A stretch of DNA of 64,000 bases, taken from positions 3,586,546 to 3,650,545 of the forward strand of contig CM036244.1 in NCBI GenBank assembly GCA_020698575.1, read 5' to 3'. Origin of the DNA: Bostrychus sinensis (Eukaryota > Chordata > Actinopteri > Gobiiformes > Eleotridae). The notes under the pieces are model-generated. The model was not told the origin of the DNA, made no database searches, and worked only from the letters and a program-made list of their open reading frames with translations. A program made the translations under genes and the position numbers. Below, piece by piece: positions 54,201 through 61,161 of the stretch; positions within the stretch are counted from its first letter, which is position 1, and each line of letters begins with the position of its first letter.

Positions 54201-56916
54201 CGCGGGGCTGATGAGATGAGATGAGGTGGCCGTCAGACGCTTGTTTGACGAGCGCCAATTGAGCTAGAGTAAGAAAATGAGTCAATATAAGTTTAGTTTA
54301 TAATCTCCCGCTCGGCAAAAGGATTAAAGCACTTTCTCAGACGGGGACAACACAGGCGGTGGTTGCGGCCCCCAATCAGGCACAGCACATGTGACATGAC
54401 TGACAGCACAGCACTGTAGAGTGAAGAGGGGCTCAGAGGAAAAGGCGCTACGACTTACAGTCCACACTCAATCAACTTTTTTGAGCCTTAAGTAATCAGG
54501 ACATTTTTTTGTGCCTGGTAATTGTCTTCGTAGGGTAAATTTTAAACTATATTAGGCCTACTTTACATTTAAAACACTCTTCAGAAAGGCACTTAGGAAG
54601 GAGCAGGCAAAGGGACACCACCTGGGGTCAATAGAATAGAATAATACTTTATTGTCTCCCATTTACAACAAAAAGGAGAAATTTGTCATTGGCTTGCACC
54701 ATACACATTTCATATTCACATACACGTTAAAGGTATTAGGGAGGATCTTTATAAATTCATTTTTTTGCAATATTTATTAAAACTACATTCATTGCCCTGT
54801 ATAAGGCTTATAAATTGGTGTATTAGAAAATATAATAATAATATTAATAAACTGTGGACTCTGTGGGACTTAAAAAACCTCATCCAATCGTTTTGGTCAT
54901 GAGTACGTTAACCATTGTTCCAGGGACTCGCCAATCATTCTGACTTCCTGGTTTCGGCGATAGTACGCGTTCTTGTGCCTGCGCATGCGTATACACTATG
55001 TTTATGTAGCCTGGCGTTAGCGCCGCGTTAGCGCCGTGTTAGCGTTAGCGTCGTTAACATCGTAGCGGGGACAGCCTGACTTCGAAGAGCACAATGGAAC
55101 CAGGCGGTCACAAAAGGAAAACTGTTTTTGAAGTGAACCAGAGGAGGAGGAGAAAAACTGTAGAAGAGCAGAATAAAACCCGTGTAGTTATTGGCGATTC
55201 CTTCAAAGGACGGCGTGCGCTGTAGGAACAGAAAGGGCTTCAGACGATGCATTGGTCGCCAAGTTTCTGCAGGACAGGTAACGTTTATCTTATCGTTTGA
55301 AAAAAATGCCTTTTTTCTTTATCTGTTGAACCTTTTCACCTGTACAGCAGTCAGTTTGCTAATGCTACCAACAGCAGGAGGACAGATGTTTGCTCACATT
55401 TAGGGACTGTGCATGTGACTGGGTCTGTGTGGGGAACTAGGTCAAAGGTCGCACAAACAAACAATGCAGGTCTAGGTTTAGGTGAATCTCTGCTGATGCC
55501 GGCTGTAAACAAACACTCGTGTTCCAACGCTCGTGCACGTGTTCCAATGCTCGTGCACGTCGCTGTGGAGGAGTTCCTTGGAAAGGAACAGTGAGGGGCG
55601 GGGCCTGACGCATGGCGTTATTCAAAAAACAGTCGCTGGTTTCTCAGCAGTCGAAAAAACTCCTCCCTAATATCTTTATATATTAAATATCTTTAAGTAT
55701 AAAAAACACTTCTATACGTTTGTATCATAATTTAACAAATTAGGTTAAGTTAAATTAAACACACAACAATAGCAGAAAGACAATCAAATGAGTTCCAAAA
55801 TAAATAAAAAAAAATGCAGAGTGCCAGTTCATGATTTGGGCTTTAACTGATGGGCAGAAGAGATAAAAGAATGTCTGTGCATGCCACTGACTAAGGGTTA
55901 AAAATAAAAGTGCTTCAAATGCTTTAATGATTATTTTAACAATCTAAAGCAACAGCACATGTTCCTGGTTCTTCAAAACTAATTCCTTTAAAATTATAAA
56001 GAAGAGCATTTTCTTATAATGTTTGGAAACAAGAAATCTCTGAGACCACCACATCTGAGACTGAGACAAGTCCGAGTAAACTTGGATTCAAGACCAAGAC
56101 TGAACAAAACTGCAGCCAAGACCAAGACGAGACTGAGGCCATCTCAAGACCAAGACCGGTCTCGGGTGCCACTACACTGACCATAATACGTCTGTGTAGG
56201 TTCTCAGTCATCCAGGAAAAATCTGTTAAAAAGGTTGCACAAGAAGGTCATCTGGACAAGGTTTGATTTTGGAAGATGTTTCACTTGTACTCTGAGGAGC
56301 TTAATCATTTCTGAGGAAAACAGTCAGCAGCTGAATGTCCTGGACTGTGACCCCTTAGCATAAGCTGTCTCTAAAGTAGATGTTCTATTGAAACTTGGAG
56401 TGAAACTGGGTGTGTTGTTGTTGTTTTTCTTCCAGCAATGAGTTGTAGATGGAAGGAATATTAAATCTTAGGCCTCCTCCTCTGTTTAGAGAAGGTTTTT
56501 CCATTTTCACAAACAGGCTTTCATAATGCCACATTTGTACCAGGTTTAATGATAATGCAATTATAACATTTGGGTTTCCAAACGGCAACTTCAGTGGACT
56601 AAAATGGGCATGACTAAGTAAGGAAAAAAAAAAAAAAAAAACGGGACTAAACCTGGACCAAAGAAAAACTACAATTGGACTACTACCAAATCTAAGCCAG
56701 GACTAAACCAAGACTAATCTAGGAATAAACCAGGAGACATTTGTAGAAGTTTCTAACCCACTTTGTGATACTGGTTCTTAATAGGTAATAGGTACAAAAG
56801 ACCTAAAAAGAGCCACGTACCTTCTCATAGGTCGGGGCGCACTCATCGTACTGAGAGTCCCAGCAGGTGTTGAAGACCTGACGAGCATCCCGGAAGGTTC
56901 TGACTGGTTCTGACAT
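25980..56916 (-). CDS. mettl27: METTL27-like SAM-dependent methyltransferase, five coding exons
   Basis: Seen: exons 56916-56821, 51527-51399, 49666-49531, 37623-37531 and 26212-25980 all have GT-AG borders. Phases are 0, 0, 1, 1, so they join into 687 bases, 228 residues plus stop. Residues 63-70 (LDVACGSG) are the glycine-rich SAM loop (motif I). GVDAS at 86-90 ends strand beta-2, with D88 placed to hold the SAM ribose. FDVVTVVGS at 123-131 fits strand beta-4, and PGGLVCMS near 151-158 is the strand typical of METTL27. Known: human METTL27 (WBSCR27, Williams-Beuren region) is a class I methyltransferase of about 245 residues with poorly defined substrate. The start is the ATG in TTGCAAG-ATG. 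A likely splice acceptor (CCCACTCAG) lies 7 bases upstream, so a noncoding 5' exon is expected further right. Introns are 5.3, 1.7, 11.9 and 11.3 kb and mostly repeats. No inactivating lesion is seen. A related WBSCR27 paralogue is possible. Confidence 0.87.
26269..26823. mobile_element. Possible Harbinger-like MITE in intron 4
   Basis: TTGTGTACTCA and TGAGTGCGCCCT at the two ends are partly complementary. TAA lies on both sides (26266-26268 and 26824-26826). Internal blocks GCACGGTT and GAACCG recur inverted. The ends are weak. Confidence 0.4.
26985..27335 (+). mobile_element. tRNA-headed SINE, full length
   Basis: A box TGGCGCAGTGGGTTAAGC at 26995 and B box GGTTTGAATCCC at about 27040 form the pol III promoter. 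Then come GGTGGTGGTCGGAGG, CTGCCCCAGGGCAGCTGTGG, TGTAAAGCG.CTTTGAGTG and GCGCTATATAAATTC. The tail resembles the LINE tail at 12570. Body and tail are shared with the 5S-headed SINE at 15826. Confidence 0.85.
27340..27810. other. No feature recognised
   Basis: Intron 4 sequence without a supported element. Confidence 0.45.
27819..28451. mobile_element. hAT MITE, family B, copy 1
   Basis: CAGTGGTTCCCAACATTTTT at the left and TGGTTGGGCAACACTA at the right. Flanks gtctgtag and atctatag match at 6 of 8. CGTACCCCTAGGGGCCCC near the right end is shared with the copy at 61162-61689. Confidence 0.72.
28460..28995. other. AT-rich, no feature recognised
   Basis: Only a short (TATC)n run at about 28828-28843 stands out. 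Confidence 0.45.
28998..29090 (-). mobile_element. tRNA-headed SINE fragment, minus strand
   Basis: The complement of GGTTTGAATCCC and of ACTGTCGTTGTGTCC.TGGGCAAG matches 27040-27090, so this is a 5'-part fragment of the same SINE family. Confidence 0.65.
29335..30085. repeat. Dispersed repeat R3, copy 2, interrupted
   Basis: Matches 13440-13760 up to TTTACCTCA, then resumes after the insertion at 29539-30023 with the same downstream order (ATAAAAATGATGCTGCTCATAGCACC). Confidence 0.72.
29539..30023 (-). mobile_element. Penelope-like element 3' end with C-terminal coding remnant
   Basis: An 11-bp duplication TTTACCTCAAG lies at 29528-29538 and 30024-30034. On the minus strand the first 160 bases read through NFYINNLQAAVFPGLNEEID then FSPFLL and a stop. 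This resembles the C-terminus of Penelope-like ORFs after the GIY-YIG domain (a W/Y-I-x-x-L...P-x-GLNEE...FL pattern). The GAAGAAGGCTG...GCCGCTACG 3' noncoding block follows. It is 5'-truncated. Confidence 0.7.
30110..30776. mobile_element. PIF/Harbinger-like MITE, family H3
   Basis: Perfect 22-bp inverted ends, beginning TGCCTGGTTCACACGGCAAG, at 30110-30131 and 30755-30776. TTA lies on each side (30107-30109 and 30777-30779). It is 667 bp and non-coding. Perfect ends suggest recent activity. Confidence 0.9.
30830..31030. repeat. 33-bp minisatellite, about 6 units
   Basis: Units carry GGTTCACTCTGGTCTCGGCC and CTTGTCTTGATCTC. Two units have a one-base change in length. The array abuts the truncated left LTR of the gypsy-like element. 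Confidence 0.9.
31036..31293 (-). mobile_element. Truncated 3' LTR of the gypsy-like element
   Basis: 31037-31077 (CTCAAGAGAGAACCAAGAAC onward) and 31243-31293 (CAAGCTGCAACCAAGCTACT onward) match 36921-37014 of the right LTR. They are separated by about 165 bp absent from the right copy. CCCCCCTCC follows at 31294, the complement of a polypurine tract. The outer part of this LTR is replaced by the 33-bp minisatellite. Confidence 0.6.
31347..31942. mobile_element. Solo LTR inside the gypsy-like element
   Basis: It begins TGTTACAACC and ends GCCGTAACA (TGTTAC/GTAACA termini), 596 bp. CCAC is duplicated on both sides (31343-31346 and 31943-31946). It does not match the right LTR at 36644, so it is a separate family inserted in the 3' internal region. 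Confidence 0.6.
32142..33295. mobile_element. hAT element, 1.15 kb, in the gypsy-like ORF
   Basis: Perfect 8-bp duplications ATGTAGGC lie at 32134-32141 and 33296-33303. Ends CAGGGCTGTCAAACT and AGTTTGACATATGTG. Subterminal GGGCCAAAA and TTTGGCCCGCGGGCC are typical of this hAT family. It interrupts the 3' part of the retrotransposon ORF and has no transposase. Confidence 0.92.
33304..36038 (-). pseudogene. Gag-protease-integrase polyprotein remnant
   Basis: The frame starts at an ATG at 36038 (MASLSDFF) and is cut by the M9 MITE at 35335-35796. It resumes with a coiled-coil-like segment (QLEHEKVKLELEQFKLRVI) and a SCAN/gag-like capsid region. Then come a CCHC knuckle (CNYCHVDGHWKKQC), a retropepsin-like site (LRDTGAKHSFI) and an H2C2 integrase zinc finger (HDGCGH...YCATCQ). 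The integrase catalytic core, reverse transcriptase and RNase H are not found. Protease runs straight into the integrase finger: either an internal deletion or the integrase-before-RT order known in Gmr1-like gypsy elements. The apparent 738-codon frame at 33171-35387 begins in the MITE and ends in the hAT, so neither end is native. Confidence 0.82.
35335..35796. mobile_element. MITE family M9, copy 3, in gag
   Basis: Ends TTGCCTGGAAATTCCAGACT and CTGGATTTTCCAGGCAA. Perfect 9-bp duplications CCCACCTGT lie at 35326-35334 and 35797-35805. A hairpin sits just inside each end: CCAGACTCA/TGAGTCTGG at the left, CAGACTGA...TCAGTCTG at the right. It is 462 bp and younger than the retrotransposon it splits. 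Confidence 0.93.
36644..37014 (-). mobile_element. 5' LTR of the gypsy-like element
   Basis: It begins TGTTACGACC and ends GGGGGCGTCACA on the plus strand. The minus strand has AATAAAG near 36725, a plausible polyadenylation signal. Directly inside (36643-36629) the minus strand reads TTGGGGCTCGTCAAA, resembling a proline-tRNA-type primer binding site. Confidence 0.68.
37015..37530. other. Intron 4 sequence, no feature recognised
   Basis: AT-rich, between the 5' LTR and METTL27-like exon 4. Confidence 0.45.
37531..37623 (-). CDS. mettl27: METTL27-like coding exon 4
   Basis: Codes residues 121-151 plus one base. Acceptor is catctccag/AAGCG and donor is AAACCAG/gtattcat. The peptide EAFDVVTVVGSMYPGFIPVS resembles the family's FDAVLIVGALSDGQVP region, and REFCSAAKP leads into the conserved PGG. 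Confidence 0.86.
37624..38076. other. Intron 3 start, no clear feature
   Basis: Includes a degenerate ACT/ATT triplet-rich stretch at about 37965-38070. Confidence 0.45.
38200..38400. repeat. 30-bp minisatellite, about 7 units
   Basis: Nearly identical units containing GCAGGTTTTCCAGCGAGGCA, varying at one site (CGCACC or CGCGCC). The period is a multiple of three, so all frames appear open. Confidence 0.95.
39060..39144 (+). other. Probable 5' exon of the CACTA-borne gene
   Basis: A GC-richer stretch (CGAGCGGAGTGCGGACGCTG) ends at a strong donor ATTG/gtaagtgt. It precedes the first coding exon by a 1.05-kb intron. The exact 5' end is not visible. Confidence 0.4.
40196..41710 (+). CDS. CACTA-borne gene, ubiquitin-fold (CIDE-N/PB1-like) N-terminus
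   Basis: Coding exons by splice signals: 40196-40289, 40397-40546, 40666-40898 (alternative donor after 40877), 41064-41191, and 41528-41710 ending in a stop. The first junctions are in phase. MLVKVENGGVKKFIKV, then VMNKFGLQL and TGTEVDADIFDELLKSG resemble a CIDE-N or PB1-like beta-grasp. A Ser/Pro-rich linker follows, with a basic patch (TKNRKRPLTE). The last exon, LSTFLEKVELRQPFLLCIGQ then RFFIVMDQNAIPC, matches a C-terminal block I recall from multicopy fish proteins annotated as SAMD3-like. Anomaly: exon 3 ends in phase 0 while exon 4 is open only if one extra base precedes it, so a small exon is missed or the frame is broken. The final exon also lacks the usual extension. Function unknown. 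Confidence 0.6.
40621..40660 (+). repeat. Poly-C/poly-T tract at a splice acceptor
   Basis: 24 consecutive C, TCCC, then 12 T, directly before the acceptor taaag/ACTTTC of the CACTA-borne gene. Confidence 0.95.
42164..47485 (+). repeat. 23-bp minisatellite array, about 231 units
   Basis: Units contain ACTTCAGTACAGGAGTATTT plus three bases. The main polymorphism is C or T before CAC (TTTCCCAC or TTTCTCAC). Rarer variants (ATCATTACAGGATTA, ACAGAAGTA, TTTCGCAC) recur as groups, indicating block duplication. Because 23 is not a multiple of three and no unit frame has a stop, a 1789-codon plus-strand frame results. It is not evidence of a protein. The array lies in METTL27-like intron 3. Confidence 0.97.
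47485..47692 (+). repeat. 20-bp minisatellite, about 10 units
   Basis: Units ACACTGAAGTTATATACACG with ACTAAAG variants. It directly abuts the 23-bp array. ACTGAAGT is the reverse complement of the ACTTCAGT core of the neighbouring unit. Confidence 0.93.
48090..48419. repeat. Intron 3 sequence with (AAT)n microsatellite
   Basis: A run of about 14 AAT triplets occupies about 48196-48240. The rest shows no feature. Confidence 0.85.
48420..49460. mobile_element. Harbinger-like element, family H1, degenerate copy
   Basis: AGCTGGGGACAC at the left and GTGTGTCCCCAGTT at the right match the termini of 22096-22811. The flanking triplets are GTA and TTA, so the duplication is imperfect. Internal similarity was not established. 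Confidence 0.45.
49531..49666 (-). CDS. mettl27: METTL27-like coding exon 3
   Basis: Codes residues 76-120 plus one base of the next codon. Acceptor is tgtgtgcag/ATGTCAGG and donor is GACAAAG/gtaggac. The motif VGVDASEGMLDEAKQTGLY matches the GVDGSPGML segment of METTL27, with the acidic residue after strand beta-2. Confidence 0.87.
49700..51398. other. Intron 2, mostly unannotated
   Basis: Contains dispersed repeat R1 in reverse (about 50450-50600: CAGCAGGAATGAACG, GTAGGATTTGTGGTGATTGA). No other feature is supported. Confidence 0.45.
51399..51527 (-). CDS. mettl27: METTL27-like coding exon 2 (SAM motif I)
   Basis: Codes residues 33-75, in phase 0 at both ends. Acceptor is ccctgtgcag/GTCATG and donor is AAAAAG/gtcagagc. 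It contains the VLDVACGSGLVA nucleotide-binding loop, the most diagnostic segment of the gene. Confidence 0.88.
51665..52694. mobile_element. DNA element with ATCCCATTTCT inverted ends
   Basis: ATCCCATTTCT...TTACCCCTACCCCTTCCCTC at the left, complementary to GGGCTAAGG...GGGGTAGAAATGGGAT at the right. A short GGCTAAGGCAAA tandem lies near the right end. The target duplication is unresolved. About 1.03 kb, in intron 1. Confidence 0.65.
52900..53503. mobile_element. hAT MITE, TAGAGGCCGACC family
   Basis: TAGAGGCCGACCGATATATC at the left and ATATCGGTCGGGCTTTA at the right. Flanks acttttaa (52892-52899) and acttttta (53504-53511) match at 7 of 8. Internal ATCGGC/GCCGAT repeats are typical. Confidence 0.82.
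53512..54636. other. Intron 1, no feature recognised
   Basis: Open frame 54087-53866 on the minus strand has no recognisable motif. 54540-54620 may be a degenerate DNA-element end. Confidence 0.4.
54637..54722 (-). mobile_element. Probable LINE 3' end fragment
   Basis: (AATAG)n-like start, then TACTTTATTGTCTCCCATTT and GGAGAAATTTGTC, the layout of common fish RTE/Rex-type LINE 3' ends on the minus strand. Short and tentative. Confidence 0.4.
54736..55670. mobile_element. DNA element with TTAGGGAGGA ends
   Basis: TTAGGGAGGA at the left and TCCTCCCTAA at the right, with TA on both sides (54734-54735 and 55671-55672). It contains a GCGTTAGCGCC-rich block at 55010-55060 and a 16-bp direct duplication GCTCGTGCACGTGTTC near 55530. 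No transposase. Confidence 0.6.
55673..56030. other. Intron 1, no feature recognised
   Basis: AT-rich, with no supported element. Confidence 0.45.
56040..56330. repeat. CCAAGAC-type degenerate repeat and possible Penelope-like fragment
   Basis: 56040-56165 has degenerate AAGACCAAGAC/GAGACTGAG units like those at 51650 and 29090. 56180-56330 (GTGTAGGTTCTCAGTCATCC, then GATGTTTCACTTG...CTGAGGAGC) resembles fish Penelope-like 3' regions. Confidence 0.4.
56640..56745 (+). repeat. GGACTAAACC repeat, intron 1
   Basis: Degenerate units (GGGACTAAACCTGG, AGGACTAAACCAAG) of the family seen at 6946. Preceded by a run of about 19 A. Confidence 0.7.
56821..56916 (-). CDS. mettl27: METTL27-like coding exon 1
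   Basis: Codes residues 1-32, beginning MSEPVRTFRDARQVFNTCWD and ending in YEK before the donor GAGAAG/gtacgtgg. The DARQVFNTCWDSQYDECAPTYEK stretch matches the N-terminal helix of METTL27-type proteins, which precedes the SAM fold. An ATG 7 bases upstream is out of frame and may form a short overlapping uORF if it is in the mRNA. Confidence 0.82.
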
Positions 56917-57263
56917 CTTGCATCTGAGTGGGTGAAGACACATACTGTGGCAGGTTTTAGGCTCCACTTAAATATATGTGGTACAACCTGTTGGACTGCT
57001 GCAGTTACTGTCCTCAGCAGCAACTCCTCCCCAAAAATTCTTGGCCTCAGAGGGATGTTACTTTCAAGCTGGAGAAAAGGTGCTCAAATGGTTAGTGGTG
57101 AGGAGATGGTGGGTTCCATCCCAGAGGCTGCCAACAATCTCTATTTATGTGTAAGTCTAAAGGCTCTCTTACACTGCAACGTCAGTGGTTCTCATACTGT
57201 GGTACAGGTACAACTGATGGTACCTGGACTTTTTTTCTAGTGGTACCTTCTTTAATTTGATTT

Positions 57264-57490
57264 AGAGCCAGTTTTATTCCAGTTGTAGTCCTGCTCTGAT
57301 TGTGGCTTAAATTTGAAGTTTAGTCCTGGTTTAAGCACTGGCTTAGTCCTGGATTTGTTCTGGTTCAGACCTGGTTTAGTTCTGGAATCGTAGTAATTCA
57401 GTTCTGGTTTAGTACTGGTTTTAGATTCATTCCAGTTTAGACCTGGTTTAGCCAGTTTAGTCCTGGTATGCAGTAGTCCTTGTTTTGTCC
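57264..57490 (-). repeat. GGACTAAACC repeat, opposite strand
   Basis: CCTGGTTTAG/CAGTTTAGTCCTGG units form the reverse complement of the array at 6946. It lies just 5' of METTL27-like exon 1. Near 57184, CAGTGGTTCTCATACTGTGG is a lone hAT-type end. Confidence 0.72.
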
Positions 57491-57495
57491 TTATG

Positions 57496-57640
57496 TAGTA
57501 GATAGATATAGATAGATAAGTTTATTGTCACATGCACAAAAAAGTACAGCGAAATTGTGTTTGGAGCAAGCCTCCGGGGCCGCAGCCACAGCTCTCCAGA
57601 AAGTTAAATACAGTTTGCAAAGGCATACATACACAAACAC
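57496..57640 (-). mobile_element. Probable LINE 3' end with GATA tail
   Basis: (GATA)n then AGTTTATTGTCACATGCAC and TACAGCGAAATTGTG, the common fish LINE 3'-end layout on the minus strand. Followed by a run of about 25 A at 57642. Confidence 0.4.
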
Positions 57641-57950
57641 AAAAAAAAAAAAAAAAAAAAAAAAAAGATTTCGCTTATTTTAGTGTTAACATGGACGCAG
57701 GAAGTCATTTTCACATGGGGGTGCTGCCGTGCTGGGCCGCGTGCGACACCTGGTGGCAAGGGGTAAAATTTTTATAAAATGTATTAACCTTTCAGGGCAT
57801 TTTTAGATTAATTTACTGATAAATAAAGTGTCAACGTAACGTATTAACACCGACGTATTAACACCACAATGTGTACTGTTTACACAAGAAATGCAGCAAG
57901 TTTTTCTTGATCAGAAGACATTTGTTTTGCTTTGTGCGCGGCTGTGACAG

Positions 57951-58665
57951 GACAGGTGAGGGGCGGGGCTCCTGTCACAGCCGCAGACAGGTGAGGGGCG
58001 GGGCTCCTGTCACAGCCGCAGACAGGTGAGGGGCGGGGCTCCTGTCACAGCCGCAGACAGGTGAGGGGCGGGGCTCCTGTCACAGCCGCAGACAGGTGAG
58101 GGGCGGGGCTCCTGTCACAGCCGCAGACAGGTGAGGGGCGGGGCTCCTGTCACAGCCGCAGACAGGTGAGGGGCGGGGCTCCTGTCACAGCCGCAGACAG
58201 GTGAGGGGCGGGGCTCCTGTCACAGCCGCAGACAGGTGAGGGGCGGGGCTCCTGTCACAGCCGCAGACAGGTGAGGGGCGGGGCTCCTGTCACAGCCGCA
58301 GACAGGTGAGGGGCGGGGCTCCTGTCACAGCCGCAGACAGGTGAGGGGCGGGGCTCCTGTCACAGCCGCAGACAGGTGAGGGGCGGGGCTCCTGTCACAG
58401 CCGCAGACAGGTGAGGGGCAGGGCTCCTGTCACAGCCGCAGACAGGTGAGGGGCGGGGCTCCTGTCACAGCCGCAGACAGGTGAGGGGCGGGGCTCCTGT
58501 CACAGCCGCAGACAGGTGAGGGGCGGGGCTCCTGTCACAGCCGCAGACAGGTGAGGGGCGGGGCTCCTGTCACAGCCGCAGAAAGGTGAGGGGCGGGGCT
58601 CCTGTCACAGCCGCAGACAGGTGAGGGGCGGGGCTCCTGTCACAGCCGCAGACAGGTGAGGGGCG
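57951..58665 (+). repeat. 35-bp GC-box minisatellite, about 20 units
   Basis: Units GACAGGTGAGGGGCGGGGCT plus CCTGTCACAGCCGCA are nearly identical; only two substitutions were noticed (GGGCAGGG near 58419, GAAAGG near 58583). Each holds GGGGCGGGGC, an Sp1-type GC box, and an inverted CCTGTC/GACAGG pair. GCGGCTGTGACAGGA at 57938-57952 is an inverted copy of the unit's end. It lies about 1 kb 5' of the METTL27-like first coding exon. Confidence 0.96.
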
Positions 58666-59588
58666 TGTGCTGCTCCACTGGCCACTGTCCTGTCTACTCT
58701 TATATGGTACATGCTATTGCTATAGCAACTTGCACACTTTTCACACAGTATCCTTTTGTGTTGGGCTAGATTTTGGACTTGTTTTTGAGTATGACCATAG
58801 TGCAACGTGATCTCTGTTTCTGACAAGCCTCTGTCCCATATATTTCTATTGCTGATGTGAGGCCATTTAACGCGGATCAGAAAGTGATTCAAAAGAGACG
58901 CGCAAAAAGCAAAAAATGCGTTGAGATGGCAGCAAAATGACACTAAGTCGTGCTTTTCTGTGGTGCCGAAAAGCAAAAGACAAATAAAATAAAATGAAAT
59001 AAAAAGATGTAAACTATAAACTGTTCGCCTGTATGTCAGCCAGGCATGGCGCCCTGAAAGAGCCTGAGCCAGCGGTGAGGAGCTGCAGTAAGCTGGGGCG
59101 CATCCTCTACATGACCCTTGTTCACACGGTCAGGCCAAGACGAGGAGGGCACTGCCCTAAGCACAGCCGCGCACGTTCTGCCACATGGGACTAGAACTCC
59201 TGAGCAGAAGCTTCACCAGCGCAGCCTCATCGTTTCCTCATCTGAGAGGCGGGCAGCAGGGCACTTCTTTTCCTTCTTGGCCCAAGCCCAGCCCACGTCC
59301 AACTTCTTTAGACTAAGTTTTGCGTCCAGTCTAAAGAGCAGGGATTGGGATAAGGCCCCTTTCTGCGCCACTGTCTGGTCCACCTCCTGAGCTAAGCTGA
59401 GGAAGATCCAGCCCACTGTCTTTTGAGACGAAGCTGCAGAACATTAAAACGCTTCAGTAACTCAACAACAAGTCTAATGAATCTAACTAATGAATCTGAA
59501 AATGTATAATAAAATATAGTTTATTTTTGTAAACCTTTTGGAGTTACAACATCCCCCCTTCCCGCGTCCTTGTCCGTTAATGATGGTA
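58666..59588. other. Unassigned, with a GC-richer open stretch
   Basis: 59040-59440 is GC-richer than its surroundings and open on both strands for 67-90 codons (minus frame 59416-59213, plus frame 59118-59390). I recognise no domain or splice pattern. It could be a decayed gene fragment or a 5' flank of the METTL27-like gene. Confidence 0.35.
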
Positions 59589-60274
59589 CCGTATTTTTCG
59601 CACTATAAGGCGCATCGGATTATAAGGCGCACCTTCAATGAATGGCCTATTTTAAAACTGTTTTCATATATAGGGCGCACCGCATTATAAGGCGCATAGA
59701 ATAAAAGCTACTGTAGTGGCTGGGGTTGCGTTATGCATCCACTAGATGGAGCTGCGCTAAAGGGAATGTCAATAAAACAGTCAGATAAGTCAGTCAGTCA
59801 AACTTTATTAATAGAATACAAACCAGCGTTCTTACGTTCCCTCCCAAAACAAGTCAGTGCATTCACAATACGGTAGCGTACGTACCGCTAGCTCTTATTT
59901 GCGCCGCCCTCATTGAAAACAATGTATTTCCAACTCCATTTGTCGCAGTTCAAAGCTACATGAACAGCGTTCGAGCGCTCAGTTTTCTGTCGCCTCAATG
60001 TCGCAACTCTTCTACTGAGATGGAGCAAAGGCCACGCCTCCTTGTTCTTTTGCGGCAGGATCCATAAACACGCCTATGGCACACATGAACAGCTGGGACT
60101 GGAATTCCCCTTTACCGTTTTTACCACTGTCACTTCGGCGACGCCCCCTGAATACGGTAGCCATAATTAACCAACATTGATCCATATATAAGGCGCATCG
60201 GATTATAAGGCGCACTGTCGGTTTTTGAGAAAATTAAAGGCTTTTAGGTGCGCCTTATAGTGCGGAAAATACGG
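59589..60274. mobile_element. MITE with CCGTATTTTTCGCACTATAA ends
   Basis: CCGTATTTTTCGCACTATAA...GGCGCA at the left, complementary to the right end ...TATAGTGCGGAAAATACGG. TA on both sides (59587-59588 and 60275-60276). Internal ATTATAAGGCGCA units recur. A TA duplication suits Tc1/mariner-like or related superfamilies. About 686 bp, non-coding. Confidence 0.88.
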
Positions 60275-60276
60275 TA

Positions 60277-61153
60277 CTTAGAAAGACTAATATTATACTT
60301 GGTCTGAAAAGTTTGAGAATCACTGCTCTACATTAAATGCGCATTTGAAAACAGAAAAAGCGTTCTGTCCATCTTCTGTGTTCAGGCTGTTCGTGTGTTG
60401 GCATGTTCTCTGTGAACAAGGTACTAAAGTACCCTTTCTACGAACTGCTCAAGAGAACTCTACATTGGATTCACGAAATCTTCTCATGGAAGCCAGATTG
60501 TTCTCAGCTGAGCCTCTGCACGCTCGTGTGTGGGCAAGAGACAAAGGCTTAGTGGCTTTAGTCTGTCCACAGCTGACTCACGGACACAGCAGCCACAGTC
60601 TTTAACACCACTGAACATAGTTATTCTAGTTATTGTTAACATAAATCATTTGTAAAAATATGTACTGTACAACCAGACTGGAATTAAATTGTTTTGTTAC
60701 ATTATGACTCTGATGATATTATATAACTGTTTACTTTCAGTGTTGGAATTTGTTTTTCCAGAAGAACATTTTTCAGTTTAGAAAAAAAACTGATGAATGC
60801 CAAAAATCCTCCTAAGCGAAATAGGACTGTAGTCCACCAAAGAAATTACTAGTTGACTGAAGTTATGCCAAGTACAATGATTAATTCATTGAAATTGCCC
60901 AGCAGATATGTGGGGGACGTACTTAAACAAGTGACTCTGCATGAATAAGTGATAAAACATTTAGAAAAGATGACTGTAAACTACATTATCAAAAAATCAT
61001 CTTTGCTATCTTGGATAAAATGAAAAATAAAAGTTATCAAGCAATGAAATGAGCTTTATTGCTGTAAAGAGGTCGCGCTTAAGTACAAATTTTCACATAA
61101 AGTAAACAAATAAAGCCCAGTGATGGCTGAACGTTTTAAGTTCTGGTCAAGAC
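60277..61153. other. No gene recognised
   Basis: Starts with a lone hAT-like end, GTTTGAGAATCACTG at about 60309-60323. The open frame at 60345-60605 has no motif. Confidence 0.4.
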
Positions 61154-61161
61154 GTCTAGAC

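Noticed and set aside
52749..54617. A larger hAT-like element enclosing 52900-53503
   Set aside because: A possible left end (CAGTGATGTGCACAGACATT) was seen, but no convincing right end or duplication.
57951..58665. CRISPR array
   Set aside because: Direct repeats have no unique spacers and this is eukaryotic DNA; it is a plain minisatellite.
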